DNA from: Dictyobacter arantiisoli
GTDB lineage: Bacteria; Chloroflexota; Ktedonobacteria; Ktedonobacterales; Ktedonobacteraceae
Length of the DNA: 64,000 bases
Assembly: GCF_008326305.1 (NCBI RefSeq)
Contig: NZ_BIXY01000021.1
Span: 21,452-85,451 of the forward strand
Direction: 5' to 3'
Part shown: positions 18,146 to 27,249 of the stretch, in pieces
Layout: each line of letters opens with the position of its first letter
How positions within the stretch are numbered: the stretch's first letter is position 1
Notes under the pieces: model-generated
The model's database searches: none
The model's input: the letters and a program-made list of their open reading frames with translations, nothing else
Told to the model about the DNA's origin: nothing
Made by a program: the position numbers and the translations under genes

Positions 18146-18146
18146 C

Positions 18147-19337
18147 ATGACAGAGAGGAAAAAGCTACCGGGACAACAGGCGAGCCAGAGTCACAGCTAT
18201 AATAAGCTCAGAAAAGTGTATGATCCCCGTCGGGACGCGGCAGGGAGTGCAGCATCACGTAGCGCTGCGAGATCCCCTCGGGCGTCGCAACGTGTTGTCA
18301 CGATCCCGAAAGAAGATCCTTCATCGGCATGGCAGACCTTTGAGCAGCGACAGATGCAGTTGCGGAAAGTGCGTTCACGGACGCGACCACCCGTAAAAAT
18401 GGTGTCTCGTACGTTTGTACAAACAGGGTTGCGTGCTCCGATTGGACGTATTCCTGCGGTACGGCGTCCACTTCCGTATCATAAGTCGTCGATACCTTTG
18501 CGAAGACGGCGGAAAGGTCTACGGCGTGGCTTTTTCTGGAAAGTATTGGCCGTGTTATTTGCCCTGATTTGTCTGGTGCTGCTGGCAGATTTTCTGTTAA
18601 CGGGGAAGATGTTTCGTCTTAAAAGCGTTGATGTGGTTGGTACGACCGATACGACTTTGCTTCAAAGCATTCAGCAGATGCATCTCAAAGGACAGAACAT
18701 CTTTCTTGTCAACGTGGACGATCTTAAAACGCGGATAGAGTCCTCGCCCCTGGTGGCGTCAGCGGTCATGAGCAAGCAATATCCTGACCAGCTGACCGTC
18801 ACCATCACGGAGCGCCAGCCGGTTGTGCTCTGGCAAACCGCGCAAGGAACCTATAGCGTCGATGCTCAGGGTAAGGTCATCGCCAGGATTGATAGTGGCT
18901 CGACAATGGATGGAGCGCAGCTCGCAACCGTTGTTGATCTCACTCCGAGAGGCCAACAAGCAAATGGGGACGCAAAAACAGAGCTGTTATTGCGGCCCGG
19001 AACGTATTTAAAGAATATAGATAGCGTATTTGCAAGCCAGGTTTGGCAGAACGTTCCTAAACTCGCAGGTATCGGTGCTTTCAAACTGTATTACAATGGT
19101 ACAATGAATGCTAGTACTACCAGACAAACCGGTAGTGTGGCGGATAGTAGGGGATCATATATTATTGAAAGCCCAGAAGGCTGGAAAGCGTATTTGGGTG
19201 GGTCGCAGGATGCCAATCCGCTGGCGAATCGTCTCAAGGAATTACATGAGATTGTAAAGCTCGCACACCAAAAGCAAATGAATATAGCTACTATTGACTT
19301 ACGTTATGGCTTGCGGCCAGTGTTTACATTAAAATAG
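18147..19337 (+). CDS. ftsQ: Cell-division protein FtsQ/DivIB with long basic N-terminus
   Basis: 396 residues; AAGGT lies before the ATG, one base after the murB stop. Residues 1-130 are highly basic and Ser/Arg-rich, presumably cytoplasmic. One membrane helix (about 131-151, FWKVLAVLFALICLVLLAD) is followed by a POTRA domain (FRLKSVDVVGTTDTTLLQSI to ITERQPVVLWQ) and a C-terminal beta domain. FtsQ links FtsL/DivIC to the divisome. The long N-terminal tail is unusual and parallels that of FtsW in the same cluster. Confidence 0.9.
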   Translation: MTERKKLPGQQASQSHSYNKLRKVYDPRRDAAGSAASRSAARSPRASQRVVTIPKEDPSSAWQTFEQRQMQLRKVRSRTRPPVKMVSRTFVQTGLRAPIGRIPAVRRPLPYHKSSIPLRRRRKGLRRGFFWKVLAVLFALICLVLLADFLLTGKMFRLKSVDVVGTTDTTLLQSIQQMHLKGQNIFLVNVDDLKTRIESSPLVASAVMSKQYPDQLTVTITERQPVVLWQTAQGTYSVDAQGKVIARIDSGSTMDGAQLATVVDLTPRGQQANGDAKTELLLRPGTYLKNIDSVFASQVWQNVPKLAGIGAFKLYYNGTMNASTTRQTGSVADSRGSYIIESPEGWKAYLGGSQDANPLANRLKELHEIVKLAHQKQMNIATIDLRYGLRPVFTLK

Positions 19338-19425
19338 TAAAGAACGTGAAATTACTTATGTCAGTTGTCAAAAAGTGTCTTTGTAGTGCGTCTCAAGAGT
19401 GTACCGCCCAATAGGAGCGTAGATA

Positions 19426-20664
19426 GTGCAAGAGCGGGTGATCGTTGGTATCGACGTGGGAACAACAAAGATCTGCGTCCTGGTCGGCGAACTTGATCGC
19501 GACGGGAAGCTGAATATTGTTGGCGTTGGCACCTGCCCTTCACAGGGGTTGCGCCGTGGGGTGGTGGTAAACATTGAAGAGACCGTCACTTCAATAGCAG
19601 CGGCGCTAGATCGTGCTGAACGCTTATCAGGGAAGAAAATTACCTCCGCGTATGTAGGAATTGCGGGCAGCCATATTTCATCGGAGAATAGCAAGGGTTT
19701 TGTGGCTATTTCTCCTAAAAATCGGGATATTGAACAGAACGATATTAGTCGTGCGTTCGAGGTCGCCCGTGCAATCGCTATTCCCGCGAACCGTGAACTT
19801 ATTCATGTGATTCCGCGTGGGTATGTCGTGGATGGACAGGAAGGCATCAAGAATCCGATTGGTATGTCTGGCTTCCGCCTTGAAGTGGAGGCACATATCA
19901 TCACTGGATCAGTTTCTTCGATGCACAATTTAATTAAATGTGTTCACAAGACACATGTAGAGATTGAAGACCTCGTCCTGGAACCGCTGGCTTCAGGCGA
20001 TGCTGTCCTGGAAGAGGGCGAGACCGACCTGGGTGTGGTTCTGGTGGATATTGGTGGAGGCACCACCGATGTCGCCGTGTATACCGATGGAGCTATCTGG
20101 CATACTGTTGTCTTGCCGGTTGGTGGCAATCTGATTACCAGTGATATTGCTATTGGTTTACGTTTGCCGGTCGGAGTCGCTGAAGAACTCAAAATTACGT
20201 ATGGACACTGCGATCCGTCAACAATAGATGAAGACGATATGATCGATTTGTCACAGTTTATGCCCGATTGCGATGATCTCGTGCCACGGAAACTGCTGGC
20301 TGAAATTATTCAGGCGCGTGTGGAAGAGATTCTGAGTATTGTGCATGAAGAGATTAAGAAGTCTGGCTATGATGGCCTGTTACCCGCCGGGATCGTGATC
20401 ACGGGTGGGACCGCCGAATTGCCGGGTATCTTAGAGTTGTCTGGCCAGATTCTAGATTTGCCTGCGCGTATTGGTTCTCCACTGGGCCTGCATGGTCTGG
20501 CGGATTCAATTAATCGACCAGCCTATTCAACTGCCGTTGGTTTATTGCTCTGGGGCCTGAGTAACACCTCGCTCTTGATGGAAGAAGACGAACCAGTCGA
20601 TATAGAAAATGAAAATAATCTTGTTTCTCGGTTTGGGCGCTGGCTGAAAGCATTTATTCCTTAA
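19426..20664 (+). CDS. ftsA: Cell-division actin-like ATPase FtsA
   Basis: 412 residues from a GTG at 19426 with GGAG 9 nt upstream. Actin-fold signatures: VGIDVGTTKICVLVG at the start, VLVDIGGGTTDVAVYTDG in the middle and VITGGTAELPGI near the end, plus the FtsA-specific 1C domain around 85-160. The C-terminal RFGRWLKAFIP is an amphipathic helix that would hold it to the membrane. FtsA tethers FtsZ filaments. Upstream gap of 88 bp to ftsQ. Confidence 0.95.
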   Translation: MQERVIVGIDVGTTKICVLVGELDRDGKLNIVGVGTCPSQGLRRGVVVNIEETVTSIAAALDRAERLSGKKITSAYVGIAGSHISSENSKGFVAISPKNRDIEQNDISRAFEVARAIAIPANRELIHVIPRGYVVDGQEGIKNPIGMSGFRLEVEAHIITGSVSSMHNLIKCVHKTHVEIEDLVLEPLASGDAVLEEGETDLGVVLVDIGGGTTDVAVYTDGAIWHTVVLPVGGNLITSDIAIGLRLPVGVAEELKITYGHCDPSTIDEDDMIDLSQFMPDCDDLVPRKLLAEIIQARVEEILSIVHEEIKKSGYDGLLPAGIVITGGTAELPGILELSGQILDLPARIGSPLGLHGLADSINRPAYSTAVGLLLWGLSNTSLLMEEDEPVDIENENNLVSRFGRWLKAFIP

Positions 20665-20796
20665 GCACAGGTGCTCATTTATAGGCGGACAAGCGAGTCG
20701 AAAGAGAGAAAATTGAAACAAAGCGTTACTCATTCGTTGTACACATCAAAGGTGTCATCTTATAAATGAGAAACTTGAAAGGGGGCCACGAAGAAA

Positions 20797-22323
20797 ATGT
20801 TACCAATGGGAAATCATCAACTTGAAGGCTTCGCCCAGATCCGTGTCATCGGTGTCGGGGGAGGTGGCAGTAATGCGGTGAACCGCATGATCCAGGCCAA
20901 CATGACAGGCATTGAATTCATCGCCATTAATACCGATGCCCAGGCCTTGCTGCTAACAGATGCACCACATCGTCTCCGTATTGGCGATAAGCTGACGCGT
21001 GGCCTTGGCGCAGGAGGCAATCCTAGTGTTGGCATGAAGGCCGCAGAAGAAAATGCTGAGGACATCTACGAGGCCCTCAAGGGCTCGGATATGGTCTTTA
21101 TTACAGCAGGGATGGGTGGTGGCACTGGCACCGGTGCGAGCCCGGTGGTGGCGCAGATTGCTCGTGAGGTAGGAGCGTTGACGGTAGGTGTCGTCACGCG
21201 CCCCTTTACCTTCGAAGGAAAAAAACGTTTGCTTTCCGCCGAGGAAGGCATCAATAATCTGAAGCAGCATGTGGATACTCTGATTACTGTGCCCAATGAT
21301 CGACTGTTGCAAGTGGCGGATAAGCGGACTCCACTCGCCGAAGCGTTCCGTCTGGCTGATGATGTGTTGCGTCAGGGTATTCAGGGTATTAGCGATTTAA
21401 TTACCGTCCCTGGATTGATCAATCTGGACTTCGCCGATGTGAAGACAATTATGTCGGCTGCGGGTTCGGCATTGATGGCGATTGGTGAGGCGAATGGCGA
21501 GAATCGCGCCATGGATGCAGCCCAGATTGCTATTTCCAGTCCTTTGTTGGATATTGATATTAGCGGCGCACGAGGCGTGCTCTTTAATATTACTGGCGGC
21601 ATGGATATGACCTTATTTGAGGTTAATGAGGCTGCTGATATTATCAGTCAGGCGGCCCATCCAGAGGCGAATATTATCTTTGGTGCAGTACAGGATCCTA
21701 ACTATGAGGGCAAGGTCAAAATTACGGTGATCGCGACTGGATTTGATCAGGTGCCGAATGCGCGCTCGACCAGTTTTCCTTCGCCACGGCCAGAATATGA
21801 TCGCAGCCGTTTATATACGATCTCCAATCCAGTGCAGGGAGGAGCGGCCAGTGGTGGTAATGTGCCAGTGCGTGCGGGAAGCTCACAGGGCTATACGCCC
21901 CCCGTCACACCATCCCAGGCCAATCATCCGACCGATCCATTGCAGGGCACGCCGCGTAGCCAGCCAGCGGCCTCTGTGTCGCCATCCAGTCCATCCTTGC
22001 TACCCTATGGCGCGGACGGTGGTCGTCAGCGGGGCTATACCCCCCCACCAGCATCGATACCCATCATGAGCAATAATCTGGATAGCGATGAAGAGGATGA
22101 TCTGGATCTAGAGCAGGATATCCCGACACCCGGCATGGATAACAAATTACCGATGCCTGATTTAGAGGATCAGGCGTTGCGTCAGCGACCAGGTCAGGCG
22201 AATCAGCAACATCGACATGTACGCCGTATAGATCGAGGAGTGGCCTCTGAATTGTCACGAGGTAATCGCAACACGCCATCGGGTGAAGACATCGACATTC
22301 CTGCCTTCCTGCGTAAACGCTAA
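20797..22323 (+). CDS. ftsZ: Cell-division GTPase FtsZ
   Basis: 508 residues; GGGGG precedes the ATG by about 12 nt. The GTPase domain (1-310) has [13 protein letters not shown], the tubulin signature [10 protein letters not shown] and the T7-loop NLDFADV. A long Pro/Ser/Gln linker (about 325-495) is followed by the conserved C-terminal peptide [11 protein letters not shown], the binding site for FtsA and other partners. The linker is long, about 170 residues against roughly 50 in E. coli. Last gene of the cluster, followed by a strong hairpin. Confidence 0.97.
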   Translation: MLPMGNHQLEGFAQIRVIGVGGGGSNAVNRMIQANMTGIEFIAINTDAQALLLTDAPHRLRIGDKLTRGLGAGGNPSVGMKAAEENAEDIYEALKGSDMVFITAGMGGGTGTGASPVVAQIAREVGALTVGVVTRPFTFEGKKRLLSAEEGINNLKQHVDTLITVPNDRLLQVADKRTPLAEAFRLADDVLRQGIQGISDLITVPGLINLDFADVKTIMSAAGSALMAIGEANGENRAMDAAQIAISSPLLDIDISGARGVLFNITGGMDMTLFEVNEAADIISQAAHPEANIIFGAVQDPNYEGKVKITVIATGFDQVPNARSTSFPSPRPEYDRSRLYTISNPVQGGAASGGNVPVRAGSSQGYTPPVTPSQANHPTDPLQGTPRSQPAASVSPSSPSLLPYGADGGRQRGYTPPPASIPIMSNNLDSDEEDDLDLEQDIPTPGMDNKLPMPDLEDQALRQRPGQANQQHRHVRRIDRGVASELSRGNRNTPSGEDIDIPAFLRKR

Positions 22324-22409
22324 GCCGATTGGCAATAAAAATATGTAGAGATACTCAAAAATTTTATTGTATATTGCAGAAAAAAAGGCGCGTCAGCGTT
22401 TGCCTGAAC

Positions 22410-22466
22410 AAAAAGGAGCTCTCTGCAGCGGGCTGCTAATGCAGTCGCTGCAGAGAGCTCCTTTTT
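22410..22466. terminator. Bidirectional terminator after ftsZ (21-bp perfect stem)
   Basis: Arms 22410-22430 and 22446-22466 are exact reverse complements, with A5 at the left end and T5 at the right end and a 15-nt loop. It would end ftsZ transcripts on + and the BON-protein transcripts on -. Confidence 0.9.
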
Positions 22467-22477
22467 GGTAGATCGGA

Positions 22478-23263
22478 TCAGGCGTTTCTGGTCTTGCCCA
22501 GGTTGCCAGGAATGTCTTTATTCAGGCCAATATGGTTGACGACGACGCGTACACCGGGGATACCGACGACCTCGCGCTCCAACGCATATTTCATACTTGA
22601 ATTGGGGACATCTCCATACAGATGTAAAATATAATTCTCGACCAGAACAGAGATATTTTTTGCACCTTCGAGCTTGCCCTGCGTCTTCAGCTTTTCGATG
22701 CGACTGTAAGCACCCTCCAGGATGCTATCTTCGGCAACAACGAAGTTACGTACGCTGGCTACGCCCGGTACTTGACTGACTTCGGCTTCCAGACGTTCAC
22801 GCTGAACCATGAGCTCAACTTTCCCATACAGGGTGATGACGGCACCTTCTGGCGTCTCGCTCTCAAGTTCCGCTTTAATTGGATGGATACTATAGGCTGT
22901 GCTGCCAAAGGTAACCACCCGCTCAACAGCTGCGCGTGCATTGTCCAGTACTTCACTACCAGGCAATATCACAACCGGCCTGGCTGTCGCTACCCCTGCA
23001 TGAGCACCCATAGGATCTTCCAGTGCCCAACCAAGGATACCGATAAAGACAAAGACGGCTGCCACTAGCGTCAGCCAGGGGGCATCAGGAACAAACAATA
23101 GTCCAACCACGGCGACCAGAATGAAGGCGCTTAACAGAAACGGCCACGCACTGGGTCCGGGCATATGGATATGGTGTTCCGCCTCTTCTGCGTCCTGATA
23201 TGTCTCAAGGGACGAATCAACATCATCCACTGCGAGATTTACTCTTTGAAGAGATGATTCCAT
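22478..23263 (-). CDS. Membrane protein with COX IV-like helix hairpin and two BON domains
   Basis: 261 residues from the ATG at 23263, preceded by GGAGGAG. Residues 30-80 are two membrane helices in a pattern HxHMPGPSAWP ... GWALEDP, which resembles the small subunit IV hairpin of bacterial aa3 oxidases and also the 125-residue protein at 30189 in this window. The rest holds two BON domains (about 95-175 with ITLYGKVELMVQRERLEAEV, and about 180-255 with LHLYGDVPNSSMKYALERE). BON domains bind phospholipid or support envelope integrity. Convergent with ftsZ. Function unknown. Confidence 0.75.
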   Translation of the reverse strand: MESSLQRVNLAVDDVDSSLETYQDAEEAEHHIHMPGPSAWPFLLSAFILVAVVGLLFVPDAPWLTLVAAVFVFIGILGWALEDPMGAHAGVATARPVVILPGSEVLDNARAAVERVVTFGSTAYSIHPIKAELESETPEGAVITLYGKVELMVQRERLEAEVSQVPGVASVRNFVVAEDSILEGAYSRIEKLKTQGKLEGAKNISVLVENYILHLYGDVPNSSMKYALEREVVGIPGVRVVVNHIGLNKDIPGNLGKTRNA

Positions 23264-23432
23264 ACGCTCTCGCTCTCCTCCGCGAATGGTATACAATCAG
23301 CGCGGACTGATATATTTTTCGTAATAGTAGTCCTGTACGTCTAAGCATAGCAAATATATATGCTTCGTGCAACCTGACGGAAGCTACCCCTTCGCTGCCT
23401 TGAAGGGCTTGCCATCCCATATTTCTCTATGA

Positions 23433-23536
23433 GAGTGTCAGCCCCCCAATACCAGCGGGATCTTGCTGCTCACCTGCTGGCAGGCGCGAAAACTCATGCA
23501 CAGAGACCGTGGAGACCACGGGAGGCTGACACACTC
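23433..23536. mobile_element. MITE-like element, copy B1 (internal deletion, no hairpin)
   Basis: Ends are GAGTGTCAGCC and GGCTGACACACTC. It has the two outer blocks of copy B2 (cgggatcttgctgctcac and gaaaactcatgcacagaga) joined directly, so the central palindrome is gone. A TAT follows it and precedes copy B2, a possible target duplication. Confidence 0.6.
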
Positions 23537-23556
23537 TATGAATGTGTCAGCCTCCC
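23520..23556. repeat. Inverted repeat where copies B1 and B2 meet
   Basis: gggaggctgacaca at 23520-23533 is the exact complement of tgtgtcagcctccc at 23543-23556: the end of B1 and the start of B2 lie back to back. Confidence 0.85.
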
Positions 23557-23742
23557 AGTACCATCGGGATCTTGCTGCTCACTTGCTAGCAGGCGCTTGC
23601 GCGCCTGCTACCTTTTTAGTATGTGGTGGAGAAAAAGTTCTTAGAACTTTTTCTCCACCACATACTAAAAAGATGTTTGAGCACCGCAGGTGCGAAAACT
23701 CATGCACAGAGATTATGGAGAGCATGGGTGTTTGCCACACTC
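23540..23742. mobile_element. MITE-like element, copy B2 (full length, about 203 bp)
   Basis: Terminal repeats GAATGTGTCAGCC and (as complement) GAGTGTGGCAAAC. Inside: the block cgggatcttgctgctcac, a short palindrome gcaggcgcttgcgcgcctgc, a perfect 29-bp stem with 3-nt loop (23612-23672), then gtttgagcaccgcaggtgcg and gaaaactcatgcacagaga. No coding potential, so it would need a transposase from elsewhere. Confidence 0.65.
23612..23672. repeat. Perfect 29-bp inverted repeat, 3-nt loop (in B2)
   Basis: Left arm 23612-23640, loop TTA, right arm 23644-23672. Same size and loop length as the stem at 7615-7675. Confidence 0.9.
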
Positions 23743-23745
23743 TAT

Positions 23746-24720
23746 TTAAGAGGGTGGCAAACATAACAACTCTTCTTCGAGATCCTGCCAGATCAGTAAT
23801 TCGGCTTGCGCATGGGGCAAAGGGGAATGCTCATGCATCAATTGCATGTGAATCATGCGTTGCTTAAATTGTGTTATGAAAGACAATTGTTGGGGACGTG
23901 GAGGCATTACGCCTAGTGCGAGATCGGAGAGTGCGAAAAATTGGGCGGCATCGAAAGCCAGAGTCAGCAAATATACGTATTTCTGCAAAATATCGAGATG
24001 CGCCTGTGTAAAAAGGCGTGCCTGCGTGCTGGCCAGGCAAAATACTCCGACTGTCTGGTCGGCCAGTAAAATAGGATAAGCAACCGAACTTTCCTCTACC
24101 TCCCAGGCGTGCAATGGAAAGAGGCGCTCTTTCTCAGCTCTGCTCTGTATGACAATAGGATGAAGCGTGTTTAATGCGTGTCCAGCCTGCGATTCCGCGC
24201 CAAAAAACTGGGTATGATTCTCTATCAGATTTCCTCCCAGTACATGTGTCCCACGCCCGATGGTCTGGCGCAGGCTGCGCACATATCTCCCTTCTCGGGG
24301 TGGCATGCATTGGGCAACCAGAGTGATCATTCCTTTCTCGTGTGGATCGAGATGTTTCAGGATCTGCTGTAGGATGAGCGCACAGATGTTGCGTGTGCGT
24401 ACATGGCTAGGATTAGATGTATAGGAGTTGAGCACATGAGCGTAGAAGGTGGCTGAGACATCGATAAGCTCCTCTTTCTGCTGTAAGGTATGAAAGGCAT
24501 TGGGATATTCTTTTATAATCAGCGCTTTGAGGGCTTCGCGTTGGAGTGGTAGCACCTCTACCAGCCGTCTGAGGCTATCGGGACGTGGATTTGACTTGTT
24601 CGTTGTCCAGCGGATCAGTGTCACAGGATTGATGCCGATTGCATCAGCAATGCGTTGGCGTTCGTGTGGATCGACGATAAGAGTGCCCAGGAATACACGC
24701 CATGTTAAATCTTCATTCAT
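23746..24720 (-). CDS. HTH (XRE-like) regulator with GAF-type sensor domain
   Basis: 324 residues from the ATG at 24720, with GGTGA 8 nt upstream; an ATG five codons earlier (24735) lacks an RBS. Residues 1-65 are a helix-turn-helix (ERQRIADAIGINPVTLIRWTTNKSNPRPDSLRRL) of the Cro/XRE kind. Residues about 95-265 look like a GAF domain (HVLGGNLIENHTQFFGAESQAG, SVAYPILLADQTVGVFCLAS). It is probably a transcription factor that senses a small ligand. The last codons overlap the edge of the neighbouring mobile element, which shares a 13-bp imperfect inverted repeat with the gene end. Confidence 0.7.
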   Translation of the reverse strand: MNEDLTWRVFLGTLIVDPHERQRIADAIGINPVTLIRWTTNKSNPRPDSLRRLVEVLPLQREALKALIIKEYPNAFHTLQQKEELIDVSATFYAHVLNSYTSNPSHVRTRNICALILQQILKHLDPHEKGMITLVAQCMPPREGRYVRSLRQTIGRGTHVLGGNLIENHTQFFGAESQAGHALNTLHPIVIQSRAEKERLFPLHAWEVEESSVAYPILLADQTVGVFCLASTQARLFTQAHLDILQKYVYLLTLAFDAAQFFALSDLALGVMPPRPQQLSFITQFKQRMIHMQLMHEHSPLPHAQAELLIWQDLEEELLCLPPS

Positions 24721-24905
24721 TGTAACAGTCACCATTTATTATTCATACATAGATAGATTAGTATAATATGATTTATTTTGAGGCTCTTTGCTTTAAATGC
24801 CTTAAATGAAAGATAACTCTAGTATAGAATAACCTATCAGATAAGTTCAGTCAATCGCGTAAGCAGAGATTGTAAGCTTTTTTATAAGATTTTAATAATC
24901 AGCAA

Positions 24906-24941
24906 AAAAGGATAAGGTTTACCAAAAAACCTTATCCTTTT
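24906..24941 (-). terminator. Terminator after the ctaB-sco unit
   Basis: aaaaggataaggtt at 24906-24919 pairs exactly with 24928-24941; read on the minus strand the right arm ends in a run of T. It lies about 140 bp after the sco stop codon. Confidence 0.7.
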
Positions 24942-24959
24942 GGATGTCAAACTGCCAGA

Positions 24960-25065
24960 ATGTGTCAGACTCTCATCTCCATCGGGGCCCTGGTGTTCAC
25001 CTGTAGGTAGGCGTTGACGCGCCTGCACCCTTTTTATTGTATGGTATCTGACATGGTATCAGGGT
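24960..25065. mobile_element. MITE-like element, copy C (decayed)
   Basis: Begins atgtgtcagactct and keeps, with several mismatches, the order of copy B2: ccatcgggg...ttcacctg, aggcgttgacgcgcctgcac and cctttttat-tgtatgg. The palindrome is no longer perfect. Confidence 0.5.
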
Positions 25066-25082
25066 AATAAGCTAGCTGGCTT

Positions 25083-25736
25083 TTATTTTTCTTGTAGTAA
25101 TTGTTTCAGGTTAGCGGCCATCTGTGCTGGTTGAAAGTCGTCGCCCATATAGACGCGTTCGCGTCCCTGTTTATCGATCAGATAGAGTGCGGTCGTATGG
25201 TTAATACTCTGCTTGAACGATTGGGCGTTGATGCTATATTTGCTCCAGATTGGTGAAAGTTCTTGCTGGGTTCCTGTCAAGAAGTGCCAGGAATTCTGCA
25301 TATTATGTTCGGTTGAAAATTGCAGTGCCGCCTGCGTGGTATCTCCTTTAGGATCAGTACTGACCGCCAGGATACCTACTTTGCTGGCATCGGAGCCCAT
25401 TTGTAACAGGGCCGTGTGCAGATGCTCCGCCGTTAGTGGGCAGACATCAGGACAGTGCGTGTAGAGAAAGGTCACCACCAGCGGTTTGCCGTGGAATTGC
25501 GCGAGCGAAACCGTTTTGCCGTATTGATCGGTGAGCTGGAAGCCAGGTGCCGGTGTGCCACCGAGATCCGTCCCCTGCAATTGCAATGTGGACGTTGTGC
25601 TGGTCGTTGCACCACCACTTTGAGCCGGTACGTTTGTGCGCTGGTGTTGAATCAGTGCTACCACGATCACGACAACGATGGCGAGTGTTATTACTGATAG
25701 GCGCGAAGCAAGCCGCCAGTTCATACGTATACTCAT
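25083..25736 (-). CDS. SCO1/SenC-type copper chaperone for cytochrome oxidase
   Basis: 217 residues. An N-terminal anchor helix (about 10-28) and a thioredoxin-like domain outside the membrane with copper ligands CPDVC (near 103) and the distal His in INHTTALYLID. It delivers copper to the CuA site of oxidase subunit II, whose gene is divergent next door. It starts 18 bp after ctaB, so the two form an operon. The start ATG at 25736 has only a weak GAGATC; ATG 25724 is an alternative. Confidence 0.9.
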   Translation of the reverse strand: MSIRMNWRLASRLSVITLAIVVVIVVALIQHQRTNVPAQSGGATTSTTSTLQLQGTDLGGTPAPGFQLTDQYGKTVSLAQFHGKPLVVTFLYTHCPDVCPLTAEHLHTALLQMGSDASKVGILAVSTDPKGDTTQAALQFSTEHNMQNSWHFLTGTQQELSPIWSKYSINAQSFKQSINHTTALYLIDKQGRERVYMGDDFQPAQMAANLKQLLQEK

Positions 25737-25754
25737 AGTTTTAGATCTCGCTAG

Positions 25755-26669
25755 CTAGAAAAGCACTCGGTCTACCACCATTATCGCGAAGATCGCAGCC
25801 AGATAGCAGTTGGAGTACCAGAAAATAGTGCGTGCCCATTTGTGCTGTTTGTCTATCAACAGGCGAACCGACATATAAATCAGAATGCTGTCCATAATGA
25901 CGACACTGACCAGATACAGATAGCTCATGGTATGCATAAGGAAAGGCATCAGTGTCACGGCTCCCAGCAAGAGCGAATAGAAGAAGATCTGGCGTCGTGT
26001 TTCGGCCTCGCCAAACATCACCGGCATCATCGGCACATTTACCTTGGCATAGTCTTTTTGAATGAGTAATGCGAGTGCCCAGAAGTGTGGCGGGGTCCAA
26101 TAAAAGACGATCGCGGTCAGCCAGATCGCATCCAGTGAAATATAATTGGTCGCGGCAGTCCAGCCGATCAGAACCGGAAGTGCGCCCGGCAGGCCACCGA
26201 TCACAATATTCTGAGCGGTTGTGCGTTTGAGCCCCATCGTATAGATCACAACATAAAACAGGATCGCGCCCAATCCCAGGGCCGCACTCAACAGATTGAC
26301 AAAGAATCCGAAGACGAGGCAGGATAAGACACCCATGACGAGGCCAAAGATCAGGGCCTGACGGGGCTGCACTTTACCAGCAGGTAAAGAGCGGCGCTGC
26401 GTACGTCCCATAATCTGGTCGATGTCGCGGTCAATATAGCAATTAATCGAATTCGCGCTTCCTGCCGCCAACGTTCCACCGAGCAGCGTTGCCAGCACCA
26501 ATCCTAGATTGGGTAGACCCCGATCTGCGATGGCCATGGTTGCGAGAGTTGTCCCCAGTAACAACACAGTTACGTGTGGTTTCATCAGATTGATATAGGC
26601 GGAAAGTGTCTGACGCCAGGCACTCTCTTGCTTTGGTTCTTCAATCTCGGTATGGCTTAACACCTTCAT
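25755..26669 (-). CDS. ctaB: Protoheme IX farnesyltransferase (heme O synthase)
   Basis: 304 residues with about nine membrane helices. The UbiA-family signature SINCYIDRDIDQIMGRT (NxxxDxxxD) is near residue 75 and the second Asp motif region LALLIQKDYAKVNVPMMP near 205. It turns heme B into heme O for the aa3 oxidase. AAAAGGGAG lies upstream of the ATG. First gene of the ctaB-sco unit, divergent from coxB. It is not fused to CtaA, and no heme A synthase gene is in the window. Confidence 0.95.
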   Translation of the reverse strand: MKVLSHTEIEEPKQESAWRQTLSAYINLMKPHVTVLLLGTTLATMAIADRGLPNLGLVLATLLGGTLAAGSANSINCYIDRDIDQIMGRTQRRSLPAGKVQPRQALIFGLVMGVLSCLVFGFFVNLLSAALGLGAILFYVVIYTMGLKRTTAQNIVIGGLPGALPVLIGWTAATNYISLDAIWLTAIVFYWTPPHFWALALLIQKDYAKVNVPMMPVMFGEAETRRQIFFYSLLLGAVTLMPFLMHTMSYLYLVSVVIMDSILIYMSVRLLIDKQHKWARTIFWYSNCYLAAIFAIMVVDRVLF

Positions 26670-27249
26670 GTACAGGCTCCCTTTTCGTCTATAGAGTTTG
26701 ACGTCTCCTATTTTCGGCGTCGTTCCTGATACTGCCCTTGCAGTAGCTTTCTCTTACCTTACAATTGCCTGAACGTTTGTAATTGATTGGATCGAAAGAA
26801 AAAGCTCCTGGTAGAGAAATTTCCCTTGTCGCTCTTTCCTTCCCTTGCTATAGTATGTAAAAGGATTTGTGGAGCGGTCAGCAATGATGTGAACTGATGT
26901 CGAACTCAACTTTTGGATGATCCCATAACAGTAGGAACCAATCCTTATTCCGGGAACTGCAATTCTTGTTGTCTGTTAGAATTATCTGCCAAAATTCTAG
27001 AGATACTGTTCACATGCTCTTTTTTGCTGGTATGCTTTTGCCTGGCACAACCAATTGATCAGCCTGCTACTCCCGAATACTGAGGAGAAGGCGCTTCTTC
27101 GTTCAGGCTCTTGTAAGGTTCCTTTTTTAAATTGCAAGTTCCATGTCAGGCTCTATAGCTACATTACAGCGTATAGTGGAACAATGTCGCCAAAATGAGA
27201 GACATCATCGTCCATCATCAAAGAATTGTTTTTTAGGAGAGATTTAGAC
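26670..27249. other. Divergent promoter region between ctaB and coxB
   Basis: A 580-bp stretch with no supported gene. A promoter candidate facing coxB is at 26826-26854; the rest is AT-rich with no repeat or RNA fold recognised. Confidence 0.5.
26826..26854 (+). promoter_or_regulatory. Candidate promoter for the cox genes
   Basis: TTGTCG at 26826, a 17-nt spacer, and TATAGT at 26849-26854 with a TG one base ahead (TGCTATAGT). The leader to coxB would be about 390 nt. Confidence 0.45.

Larger units (their letters stand above)
24721..25082. other. Gap with terminator and a decayed mobile element
   Basis: A 362-bp stretch between two minus-strand genes. It holds the AT-rich upstream region of the HTH-GAF gene, a terminator-like hairpin at 24906-24941 and the decayed copy C at 24960-25065. 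No gene. Confidence 0.6.
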
